A DNA stretch of 64,000 bases from Telopea speciosissima (taxonomy: Eukaryota; Streptophyta; Magnoliopsida; Proteales; Proteaceae): positions 64,779,557 to 64,843,556 of the forward strand of contig NC_057921.1 of NCBI RefSeq assembly GCF_018873765.1, read 5' to 3'. The notes below the pieces were generated by a model. The model was not told where the DNA came from. It made no database searches and saw only the letters and a program-made list of their open reading frames with translations. A program made the translations under genes and the position numbers. Below, piece by piece: positions 24,334-34,241 of this stretch (position 1 is its first letter; each line of letters opens with the position of its first letter).

Positions 24334-24519
24334 GGAAGAAAGAACGCCACCCAGCTGTGCAGCGCACGCCGCCCCTGCGTCTAGACATAGGGACGCACTA
24401 ATGACTATCGCACCCCTAGTAAGATGGCAATGACTAGGGGTCTGATGGTCATTTCACATGCTCCTGTGTCTGGGCTCAGAGGTGGCATGCGCTGTGGGAT
24501 GGCGTTCGGTCTCTTTCAC
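24334..24519. mobile_element. Mutator-type MITE with 9-bp target duplication
   Basis: 186 bp with inverted ends: left GGAAGAAAGAACGCCACCC; right, inverted, GTGAAAGAGACCGAACGCC. It is flanked by a perfect 9-bp duplication ATAAATTAT (24325-24333 and 24520-24528). The arms extend inward (gcagcgcacgcc / ggcatgcgctgtg). The element is GC-rich in an AT-rich setting. 9-bp duplications are typical of Mutator-like elements. No coding capacity. Confidence 0.82.
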
Positions 24520-24528
24520 ATAAATTAT

Positions 24529-26278
24529 AGTTCTACTTTAAGCAACCTGTGTTTTATCATATACAGAGTTTATAAAGGGCATGATTCCATGATCCATTAA
24601 AATGGCTTGAATCAAAAACAGACAACACCATCCTACCCACCTGCTCTAAAAAGTAGGATACATCATTGCAAAAGTTATCGACTTTTGCTTTTAGAAGAAA
24701 AAGGAATCAAAACTACTAATATGGTCAATGGCTCGTTTGAAATATGTTGCTGGGGTAGCTTTGACATTTGATTTTGTTGTTTCTCTCTCTCTCTCTGATC
24801 AGACACGGTGAAATCTACAGGGCAATGGGTGAAAAACAGAAATAGAAGAATGAGAGATTCTCTTGTTCTGTCTCTTGTTCTGCAATTGTTCTGTTCTTCT
24901 ATGAAGATACTCTGGCTTACAAGATAGAGCTTTCTGTTCTTTGTTTTAGGTGTCACTGAATATGAAGAAAAAGTTTACTACCCTTCACCCTAGTGAGTTG
25001 TGACTGCGCAATCAAACCCACCTTTTTAATTGCAAGGATACATTGATATGCTTCAAATTCTCCCCCCAAAGAAAATACAATTAAAAGTCAATCTAATTGT
25101 GTCAGTTGTAGTATGGGGATTCTTAATGGTCAGTGCCATTGGGAAGAAGGGAGGCAAGGACTGCAAACAGAAAAGCTGCAGAAGTTCTCCCTTCTTCATT
25201 TGCAGACCTTGAAGAGAATATCAGTGCCAGGATTCAGAGGAACAGAAATGTTTATGTCAAGTTCATTTGATTGTTATAGCAAGTTGTCGCAATTTGTAAC
25301 CATTTATTTAATGGAACAAACCTAGAAGTGCTGGTTGCTTCCAAGAGAAAATGAAGGTGCCCTTCATATGGTTGTGATGAAACTTATGTTGGATAAGTTG
25401 ATCACCAAAGTCCAAATCAATTCAGCGAACACTGTTTCCAAGCTCTCACCCTGAGAAGAGGATTGTTGCACACAAAAGATCTCTTCAGTGGAGGGTCTAT
25501 ATATGACAATGTAATGACATGCATCAAGGATTCACAGAACTTCTACAGCGACTCTACAAATGCCACTGGTTAAGAAGGGAAACTTAAATCCCCTCACAGG
25601 AAACCAAGGGGGAGATGAGGAGAAACTGCAGGAGAATTAACTAATCAAATGATAGAATACGTAGAGGATTAACTTCCCGAATAATATTAGAAAACCAAAT
25701 CTAAAATTTATATTTTCATGCATCTTCATCATGCATATATGCATTCATGTGTGAACAGATCGTGGCAGCGAGGGGAGACACTGATGAACTTCAAACTATT
25801 GATTATGCTGAAAACCAGGTAATTCTGCTTACTTGATCAAGTGAAATTCACTTGTTTACTTGCCATATCAATCAGATTATCTATGTCCATTAAAGAACAA
25901 GAAAAACACTTCTTACAGAGTTGCAGACATCAAACTCACTTCAAAGAGGTATTGAAGTCATAAAAGCAATGAAACTTTGAAGAGAGTAAAGAAGAATGCT
26001 CCAATCAAAACAATGTGGAACTTGATCATCAACGTGGAACTTGATCATCAACCATTTCAATCTGAAATCAGCCCCAAATTACAATTGGTTGTAACTTCCC
26101 TTACAAAATTCAAAGAACACTACTAATTCCTTACCACCCTTCCTTACCACCCTAAAACACAAAACACAAAAATAACTTTCCCATTTGTACATGCATACAA
26201 AAATCCTCTACCTTACTCTGCCGACCACAAAATAAGCAATAGTCCAAAGACAAGAAAAAAAAAGAAGAAGAAATCAAG
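24529..26278. other. Spacer; no firm gene
   Basis: AT-rich spacer with a (CT)n run at about 24781-24797 and an 18-bp direct repeat (caacgtggaacttgatcat) at about 26010-26050. A short stretch near 25350-25400 translates to text faintly like an ankyrin repeat, but stops follow at once. I see no supportable gene. Confidence 0.4.
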
Positions 26279-27166
26279 TCATGGGGCATAACTATTCTCA
26301 AGGATTGGCTGGGTTCTAGTTACTGCTGCAGAAGGCATTTTACTAGATCCGACCCAGATTGTTTTGAAAGACTCACCTTGATCAGCTTTTCTTTCCATTT
26401 TCCTGATTTTCTTTGCTTTAGTGTGCCTAACAAGAAGAATAGAAACCACACATATGGAAACTAATCCAACAAATCCACACACAACTACTACCACCCACCA
26501 CCTCCACAGATTCCACCCCCTCCTTGCTTTCCTCTTGGGCTGTTCAACAACAATGGAGAAATGGCCTTGATTGGGTGTGGAACATACATTGGGGAGGGTC
26601 ATGTCAGTAAGGAACACTGTCCCATCTACATTGAATGTAACACATTTTGCAGTCCAATTCAACCCTGAAGGCAACAGGAACTGGGGGAAATGGATTGAAA
26701 TGGGATCCCCAATCACGCTGAGATTGATTGGTGTAATGACACTGGAGCTAAAATTGGAGGCATCATAAGCCCTGAAACCAACCACAGGAGTGACCAATGA
26801 ATGGCCTGATACCCTGTAGTAATGGGAGGACCAGTTGCCCAGATTTTGGTAGACTATGGCTAATCTCTTGATGTAAGGGGAAGCACTGATTTTGGGTGGC
26901 AACTGGAAAGCGCTATAGTTGGCTCCTCTGGTCCAAAAGCTACCGCCCCTGAGCCGGACAACTGAGGCTTCCATGCCTGATAAATTTGCAGGAAGGGTTG
27001 CTTTGTACAGAATACCGGAGTGAGATCGGGCAAGAACTCTGGAGGCATATTGTTGAAGAAGATCATCTAAAGAAATGCGAGCAGACTGGTTCTGTAAGCT
27101 TTGGGCTATGGATGAAAAGAATAGGGAGAAAATGACGCATATGAAATACAAGCTTCTGCAACCCAT
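26279..27166 (-). CDS. DUF1191 family membrane protein
   Basis: Single-exon gene, 295 aa from the Met at 27166. It is a plant-specific type I membrane protein of unknown function (DUF1191). The order is: signal peptide beginning MGCRSLYFICVIFSLFF; ectodomain with SLDDLLQQYASRVL, LRGGSFWTRGANYSAF, RLAIVYQNLGNWSSHYY, VVGFRAYDASNFSSS and CSTPNQGHFSIVVEQ, the family's conserved blocks; one transmembrane helix (WWVVVVVCGFVGLVSICVVS); then a basic cytoplasmic tail KKIRKMERK. There are several N-glycosylation sequons (NLS, NYS, NWS, NFS, NWT). An upstream in-frame Met at 27217 would add 17 residues before the signal peptide; I prefer 27166 because signal peptides normally start close to the Met. Length fits the family (about 300 aa). 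The stop TGA is 26281-26279. Confidence 0.85.
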   Translation of the reverse strand: MGCRSLYFICVIFSLFFSSIAQSLQNQSARISLDDLLQQYASRVLARSHSGILYKATLPANLSGMEASVVRLRGGSFWTRGANYSAFQLPPKISASPYIKRLAIVYQNLGNWSSHYYRVSGHSLVTPVVGFRAYDASNFSSSVITPINLSVIGDPISIHFPQFLLPSGLNWTAKCVTFNVDGTVFLTDMTLPNVCSTPNQGHFSIVVEQPKRKARRGWNLWRWWVVVVVCGFVGLVSICVVSILLVRHTKAKKIRKMERKADQGESFKTIWVGSSKMPSAAVTRTQPILENSYAP

Positions 27167-27217
27167 GGAACTGGAAAGGAAACTCAATTCCTCCGATTTT
27201 GTCAGCCAGCATCTCAA

Positions 27218-28393
27218 TAAATGGATGAGAAGTTAGGTATCAGAAAGTGAAACCCAACATATATAATTAGTCTCCGCAGTTCCCTTCCGTAACATTTATG
27301 CCATGAAGAATGCTGCATTCCGGAAGGAACTGCCATAATGAGATCTGTTGCTTTATGTTCCTCTCTGCTTGAGAGGCAGAAATGGGTTCCAACCCATAAA
27401 GACAAATTAAACTAATGATGTATTCCAAGAAGAATAATACGATTACGATGCCCTTCCTCCATTAAATCCAACGCCTAATGATTTCATTCCAGAAGGTGGA
27501 GAAAGAAGAGAATAAAAAAACCCAACAGAAAACAAAAGAAAGGGTGGCACTCAAGGCCTGAAAAAGAGCCAGAACGGAAAGGATTGAGATTGAATCACCT
27601 CGTCAAGGGAAGAAGAAGGGAATCCTGGGCTCGGTTCTCACTGGGCAGGTTAGGTGTCTGACAAGAAGGGAATTCTGCAACAATGGTCGGAAATCATGTG
27701 AGAGAAAGAGGATGGGAAAGGGAAAAGCTGGAGATCAGAGCAGAAGAGGTTAATAGTTCCCTTCCCTTCCCTCCCTAGTCCCTCCTACCAAGGGAGAGCA
27801 GCCCACGATGATCTGTAAAAAGAAAACGATAATGGGTCTTACTCCTATAATCCTCAATTTCGAGTCCAGTTACCAACGCAATTTGAGGCATCGACTGCGG
27901 TAAAATAGGAATTAGGTCCTCCAAAGTCATATAACCTCCTCCGTTAAGATTTTAATGACGTTATAGTTTTCGAAAAGGAAAATCCAGATTGGCAGAAGAT
28001 CCTCTTTATTTTCAGATTTCTCCATTTTTATTTCTTCTTAATAATGGTGGGTTTGAAGATTTTGGTTGTGTTGGATCAGTTGGAGTGTTTATGGAAAGAC
28101 GAATCCCTAAAAATGAGAAGGAAATGGTTGGTTAAGTTAGGACAAAAGATGACAAAAGATGACAACGAAGCGCAACCATAAAAGTTTGTTCTTATTTCTA
28201 ACAGACAAAGCTACAGTTAATGGCGTGAAAACTGAATATGGAAGGAAGGATGATTCCATAACATTTCATTTGTAAAGCTAGTCCTAAACTCTTTAAAAGG
28301 GACGAAGTGGGGAGCAGAATCATAAACAAGCTATTACTTTACTCATTGCAGCTAAACTCAATATATGCAATCTAATTATAGGCTAGGTTAGGG
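27218..28393. other. Upstream region of the DUF1191 gene; no gene seen
   Basis: Promoter, leader and spacer on the minus-strand gene's 5' side. Purine-rich stretches (27490-27550, 27600-27740) and AT-rich sequence follow. I recognise no coding region. Confidence 0.45.
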
Positions 28394-28759
28394 GGATCAG
28401 GCTCCTCTCCAGGGAGTCCATTGCACAGGGACACATCCAATGGTTGGGCTGCTGCGCACACATCTTGGTGCACCATACATGCTGATTTGATGCACATTGG
28501 AATTTGTGTGTGGCAGCCCAGCAGTTGGATGTATCCCTGGACGATGGACGGATCCGGCTCCTCTATAGGGAGTTCAGTGCCCAAGGAGTGCCTAGGGGAG
28601 CATTCAAGGGCTAAGTTGTGCTGCACACATCCCGGCGTGCGTCCAATCAACCATCAAGATGTCAGCGGCACAACCCAACGGCTGGATGCCCCTTGGGTGT
28701 TGGGCTCCTTGGAGAGGAGTTCAATCCAGTGATGGACTCCCTGGAGAGGAGCCAAATCC
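28394..28759. mobile_element. MITE with 27-bp inverted ends
   Basis: 366 bp. The left end 28394-28420 and the right end 28733-28759 are inverted repeats matching at 25 of 27 positions (core ggctcctctccagggag). The interior is built from partly repeated units, each with a 'ggctcctct' word and 'gcacacatc' text, as in the element at 8671-9005. The flanks gctaggttag / gctagggtag resemble a 10-bp target duplication with one mismatch, which would fit a Mutator-type MITE. No coding capacity; overlapping ORFs on both strands are shadows of the repeat. Confidence 0.7.
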
Positions 28760-28763
28760 AAGC

Positions 28764-28820
28764 TAGGGTAGGGTAGGGTAGGGTAGGGTAGGGTAGGGGA
28801 GGGGAGGGGAGGGGAGGGGA
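28764..28820. repeat. (TAGGG)n then (GGGGA)n microsatellite
   Basis: About seven TAGGG units followed by about four GGGGA units, directly after the MITE. It is not the plant telomere repeat (TTTAGGG). The many spaced G-runs could form G-quadruplexes on the plus strand. Confidence 0.9.
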
Positions 28821-28844
28821 ATCTGATATTTCAGTAATCATTGC

Positions 28845-29215
28845 AGCTAAGGATGCAATGACCTAAAATGATGTGATTCTGATTGAAGGAGCTAATAGAG
28901 CTAGGGGCAGGCCTAAAATGACCATAGGAGAAGTGATGAAGAAGAACATGCATAATCTACGTCTTGTACCAAGTATGACCTCGGATAGAGCCTATTAGAG
29001 AGCAAAGATCCATGTAGACCCCATTGAGTTGAGATTCTCCTGAAATGCTAGGTTGTGTCTTTTTCTTCTTACTATCTTTCATCTTTCATTTATCATTTAT
29101 CATTTCTCTTTTCTTTTCCTATTTTGGTTAGAACTCAGTTTTTTTTACTTTGTTTTGTTGAATCCATATAACCGACCACATTAAGTTGGGATAATGCCAA
29201 ATGTATTGTTGTTGT
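28845..29215 (+). mobile_element. 3' end of an RTE-type LINE (truncated)
   Basis: The translation from about 28907 reads ARGRPKMTIGEVMKKNMHNL, then a stretch ending DRAY*RAKIHVDP, the C-terminal pattern of plant RTE reverse-transcriptase proteins (usually GRPKxTWxEV...DRxxWRxxIHVxDP). The conserved Trp codon is now TAG. It is followed by a 3' UTR and the tail 'ataaccgaccacattaagtt' with ATTGTTGTTG. It is truncated at the 5' end and dead. Confidence 0.6.
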
Positions 29216-29691
29216 ACTGTAGCTAAGGATGCAAAACTCGGATCCAGGTTCGAATCGGGTCCATTCAATGCCGATTCAATCAGTAAGATTCTGCACTCTA
29301 ATTCTAGATATGGTTTATGGATTGGTCGGAATCGGATCTGGTCACTGCCAGCCGATTCGATTTGGCCAATTTACTCCCGGCTGCCAGATGGAGGGGGCTG
29401 GGAGGATGGGCTTTAGAGGAGGAAGGATAAGGGTAATTTAGGAATTTTAAATTAATATGAGAGATGGTTGATGATTAATAGGGTGGGTGGCGGAATGCAA
29501 ACGTGGATTTTTTAAGATAGGAAAGCAGCCAATCAGAGAGTCATTTAGTGCCACATGTCGTAGAAAGGAAGCTGGGGAGGTGAGAATGGAGGAGAAAAGA
29601 ATCGCGGACAGAGAAAAACGAAAAGAAGAAGAAGAGATAGAGAAAGAGAGGTCAACCAGAGAGACTGTGAAGTTGTTCTTGTTGGGAGGCC
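29216..29691 (+). other. CURT1A upstream and leader region
   Basis: Promoter and 5' UTR of CURT1A. The last ~80 bases before the start codon are a purine-rich GAA/GAG leader (about 29590-29655). No certain TATA box or light-response element could be assigned. Confidence 0.4.
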
Positions 29692-32251
29692 ATGGCAACG
29701 ACGGCGTACGCAGGCGTATCTACTATGGCGGTAGCGGTGTTGGGTCCGCGTCTTCCCACGACCAGCAAATGTCCACGCTGCTCCGCTCTGCCTTCTCTAC
29801 CACCTCGCCCTATCGCTCCCGCGTCCTCCATCTCTTTCAAACACTTCTCAGGTGAGCTTCTACCTCTTCAATCTCTCTCTCTTCTGTGAAACAGTTAATC
29901 AAATAAGAAGTAGGTTAATGCACAAATAGTTGTAAACCAGAGGGAAAATTTTGGAACATTTTGTTTAATATGCAATTTCTGCTCTAATTTGTACCGAAGA
30001 ATTCGAAATAGAGATTGATGCCTTAGTCTGGGGCTGCAGAATCCGCAGCCAATTTTATTTGCACTTGGGTTATTTCCTATTTGGATTGAAACCCTGCAAC
30101 CCTTTATTCTTGTTAGTTAAAGACCTCTGCTCAATAACTTAATTGTATTGATTGGGAAAAGCTTCAGTGTCATTAATCCATATTCCATACCTGTGTGTAT
30201 CGGAGATACTTTACCATTAGAGGACTACTCGAAGTCAGAGTATAGAAGGAACCAAGCCCATTAACTCCAAGGATTCAACAGAAACTTGTAATTTATAAGT
30301 CTCTCTGAGACCAGGTGCATATCCCCATTCCCCATTTTTTTCCCCCCTGAAGTTAGCACTCCAATGTGGTTTGGTTTCACAATTTTTGTACAAGCTCTCT
30401 GTTTGTCAAGTAACTTATAGAAGCTTAGGTCAATATGTTTGGTGACTTTGTGTAGTTTCTTAAAGCTAAATTCATTGTGTCTTGGGTGTGCCAAGGCCCT
30501 GCTGATCTTTTGATGGCCTTTCAAAAGTAATGTGCTACATTTTTTTGCAATCACTGGCAAAGCTGTTTCCGAACCTCAAGTCCTTGAGTGAGGGTTGGGA
30601 GTAAACTTAATTGCTATTTTGAGCTTGTGGAGTTCAAAGGGAGGACAAAGTGCATACACTCTGGAATCTGCAACTCGTAGTCCAAACCCAACCAATCTTG
30701 TAGGGGGTTCAGATAACTTTATTAAACATGTTTAATCTTTAAAGAAATATATGCAAACTCAATGGAAAAAATTCTGATTCAGCTTAAGAGATTTAGTATT
30801 TTTGGGTCCAACATCTCCTTGATCTAACTATTGCTAAATGTGACACTTCTTCTTACTATTTTTTTTAGTTTCTCAATATTATATCTTTGTCAATCATTTG
30901 CTTTATACATTTGGTTACTGTATTTTTAGGAGATTTATCCATGTAGGTTAGTTGTTACTAAGTTTTTCACTTTATTAAAAGAAAAAGAGAATTCTCTATA
31001 CTAAACTGAATATGCAATAATATGGGTTCTTCTAATAGTTTGTCACTTGCATCGTCTATTTATATCTTGGACATTCAATATGGTCCCAAAAGATATTAAT
31101 TCTGTAACATTACACTCTACTCATTGTACCTGTACAAATGATTTGTTTTGGTGTTTCTTCGAAACAGAGGCACAGAGGTTTTCTTTGCATCAGATCAGAG
31201 CCTCTTCCACAGAAGAGAGCACCATTGAGGTTGGAGAAGTGTTCGAAGACTTGAAAGGAAAGGTGAAAGCCTCCCCAGACCTCTTGAATCTGTGGTATTT
31301 AGTTATAAGTAAAGTCCAAATGGTCAGCTGGATCAGTTGCCTACTCACTAAAGTTGGACCTTGTGTTGCCTAAATGTGATACTCACCTCATATTTTTCTC
31401 TATTGATTATATTCCACTAGTGAGCTCTAAATCCAAATCCGTGTCTGTTTTTTTTAAATAGTGGGATGCACTCGAAAATAAGTCCACTGTACTTCTCTAT
31501 GGAGGTGGAGCGATAGTTGCAGTTTGGTTATCTTCAATTGTGGTTGGCGCCATCAACTCAGTTCCTTTGGTATGCTTGAATAATTTCTTTCTTTTATTTC
31601 TTAATCTGGAACAGATTAATATGACAGACGGACAATGGTTTTGTACCCTTAGATTGCTTCTCTTAAACTTTTAAGTAACTATTTCTGGCCCTTGTAAACT
31701 CTGGAATGGGGTTGTCTTTGTCTTGCCAGCTTCCAAAGATCATGGAGTTAGTAGGGCTTGGATACACTGGATGGTTTGTTTACCGGTACCTTCTTTTCAA
31801 GGTAAAATCTGGAAAATACTGTTCCATAGCTTGTTTTGTTAACCAAGATTAAACCATTGTACAATATTATGCATTTTGCTATTTAGATGGTAGCTTCAAT
31901 AAGAAAATCTTCCATCAACTTGACACATTTAGTGGATTGATTTTGTTATTTATAGCTTCTGACTGACAATACTGTTATGTATTTTAAAACTGTGGATCCT
32001 GTCATTATTTAAAAAACTACTAGCTTTTGCAATACTTATTTCCGTTGGATAAGTTTCAAACACCATAGTTTATGGAATTCATGCCATCATAATCAGAAAG
32101 CACACACACTTGAAAAGATGGTTTGCTCATTGTAATATTATATTACATTATTTATTATACTAAAGAGTTTATTTATTATATCCAGTCTAGCAGAAAAGAA
32201 CTAGCTTCAGACATTGAAGCATTCAAGAAGAAGATCGCTGGAACCGAGTAG
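29692..32251 (+). CDS. CURT1A: CURVATURE THYLAKOID 1A, chloroplast precursor
   Basis: Five exons: 29692-29851, 31168-31262, 31462-31569, 31730-31801, 32186-32251; 166 aa, all phases consistent. CURT1 proteins oligomerise at grana margins and bend thylakoid membranes, setting grana size. The first ~60 residues (MATTAYAGVSTMAVAVLGPR and following) are a Ser/Pro/Arg-rich transit peptide. After an acidic stretch (TEESTIEVGEVFEDLKGK) comes the family core: WDALENKSTVLLYGGGAIVA with the first membrane helix (about 93-117), LPKIMELVGLGYTGWFVYRY with the second (about 122-145), and the amphipathic C-terminal helix SSRKELASDIEAFKKKIAG. Length and sequence fit the CURT1A type rather than B-D, in my judgement. 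Reading through the exon 2 donor gives a longer ORF, which is an unspliced artefact. The start codon is the first Met after the purine-rich leader. Confidence 0.93.
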
Positions 32252-33247
32252 AGATGCACATTGGATGACAAGTTTATTTTGCATTCAGTTCGACCATTGG
32301 TTTTTCTGTGGTTCTTTCCAGAGTTACATACATAAAAGGCACCTGGATCCTGTACTGTACACACTTCTTTTTTCCCCTCTTCTTTTCTTGTATCAACCAA
32401 CTTGTTCCATGGAATTCAGACATCTATTTCTTTAGAAGTAATCTCAAAGCTTGTTTTCTCAAAAAAAAAAATAAGAAGAAAGAAAAATAGCCGTTATATA
32501 TGATCCTAATTTCTAGATCATAGTTTCCAACTGAGTTCTTGACTCGTTGTGATTCCAGTATGCTATTCAGAACCAACTTAATCTGCCAAACTAGCCAAGA
32601 AAATGAGACAACAAATTGCATTCAGAATGACTTGGAAGAATTGAATTCAACTTCTTCTCAGAATACTGTTAATTTGTTATACTTTGTGGGGTATTGGTCC
32701 TCAGCTAGTTTCATGACCATGATTCCACCAAATAGGGCCAGCATTCTTTGGTCAGTCGATGAACATGAACTTGAGATCTGTACTCGGCGCTGATTGGGGT
32801 CACACAGGATTCGGAGCGCTGTGGCTTTGGAGACTTCTTTTTTGGTTTAACGTAGAAGTCAGCAAAAGAATTATAAAACTATAGAGGATGTACATTTTTG
32901 ACTTCTTCTCCAACAAACCCAGCCCAGAAAAATTTTACTTGATGAAAACACATGGGCAGTTGCAGTACCACTGCCGTTACCTGCAGACCACAGTGGTGAG
33001 GATGCATGTGTACTGGAATGCAGTAACGGTAACAGTAATATAAAAAAATTCGCAGAAAAAACTCCAACACTCTGATGGTGGCGCAGTTGGCTAATGTGCC
33101 CAAGTATCAGAGTTTGAAAGAGTAGATCCTGTAATTTCTGGCTACAAAACCAAGAATTTTCCTTAATTCTAATGGGGATCTGAATTCATTTTTCTGAGCA
33201 CACTTCTAAATTAGCATCTATCAATCTAGAATAGTGTTGGTAAAAAC

Positions 33248-33320
33248 TAGGGTAAAGCCACGTACATTATGATCCTCCTCAGACCCCACGGTGGTGGGAG
33301 CCTCGTACATTGGGTATGTA
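33248..33320 (+). mobile_element. Au SINE 3' fragment
   Basis: Contains 'gtaaagccacgtacattatg', then 'cctcagaccccac' and 'gggagcctcgtacattgggt', the 3' half of the Au SINE consensus, in the opposite orientation to the copy in ABCC10. A 'tggcgcagttggctaa' box-A-like word at 33077 may be a damaged head of the same element, but the part between is unclear. Confidence 0.6.
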
Positions 33321-34206
33321 CAAACTTTTCTATCCTAATCGCGCAATTTGTTCAATCTTATATTTTTCTGCATTTCTTCGCAATCCTTTCTGTTTTACAC
33401 GAAACATTTCTTAATCCTACCTGTTTATTAAAGAAGTGAAACCCCATACGCCAAAAATGCCAATACAATCCACAATATAAAATGTTGCATTTTTCTTATT
33501 CCACCTAATTTTAGGTGAAACATTTGGAACCCAAGAGACTACAGATTTACAGAGTAATCTTTACATTTAGACTTTTTTTTTTTTTCTTTCCAATTTCCCT
33601 TGTATTTTCATCAATCCAGAATTGCACAAAAAAATATACCATCCATAAAATGCAGTTAACTCAAGCTAAACAAATAGTAGAGTAAGAAACTAATGTAATT
33701 AACTCAAGCTTGGATCCATAGTAAGACAAAAGTAATGCACGTTAATTAGGAAAAGATTATTTGAGAAGTATCGCTGCCCACTTCAAGACAGTTTTGTTAG
33801 ACCTAATCATACAACAGACAAAACTTTTAAGTTTCAGGAATTAAAAGCCATCTTGGCCTTGATTAAAGTTACCATTTTATGATGTGTAAAGATGCCGGAG
33901 GTGATGCTAAATGCTTTGAGAATAAGATAATAATAGCAGCATACAGCACATATCTCAGATTTCTTCCTTTAACTACGTCTAGAACAAAGGGCCTAATAGG
34001 CACCATCAACCCCTAACTCAAGCATTGCAATCCCTTCCCCAAAATAATAATTTCCCTTTACAATCACAATCTTGCTCAGGTCAAAGAAATGTATCCATCG
34101 GACCCACCCACCAACCCATTAGAACATCTGATCACCTGCAGCTTTTTTTTTTTTTCCGTGTGTTCTGCTAGGGCTAAATAAACCAAATCAATCTATTTAT
34201 CTTAAA

Positions 34207-34220
34207 GGGGGGGGGGGGGG
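34207..34220. repeat. Poly-G run (14)
   Basis: Fourteen consecutive G, 22 bases beyond the BTB gene's stop codon, thus a C-run in that gene's 3' UTR. Confidence 0.9.
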
Positions 34221-34241
34221 TGTGTAGTACGTCACTCTGAG

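Larger units (their letters stand above)
32252..34241. other. Spacer between CURT1A and the BTB gene
   Basis: 3' UTRs of two convergent genes plus spacer. It holds a SINE fragment (33248-33320) and a poly-G run (34207-34220) just after the BTB stop. No other gene seen. Confidence 0.5.

Noticed and set aside
25340..25400. Ankyrin-repeat fragment
   Set aside because: Only one faint match (ALHMVVMK-like text) and stops follow at once; too short to support.
28372..28732. Overlapping ~100-aa ORFs on both strands
   Set aside because: Shadows of the GC-rich MITE interior; no protein pattern and the same words recur in the element at 8671-9005.
28764..28806. Interstitial telomere repeat
   Set aside because: The unit is TAGGG, not the plant TTTAGGG, and it adjoins a MITE flank of the same sequence.
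31263..31373. Longer CURT1A ORF continuing past exon 2
   Set aside because: Reads through a GT donor into intron; the spliced form restores the conserved WDALENKSTVLLYGGG core.
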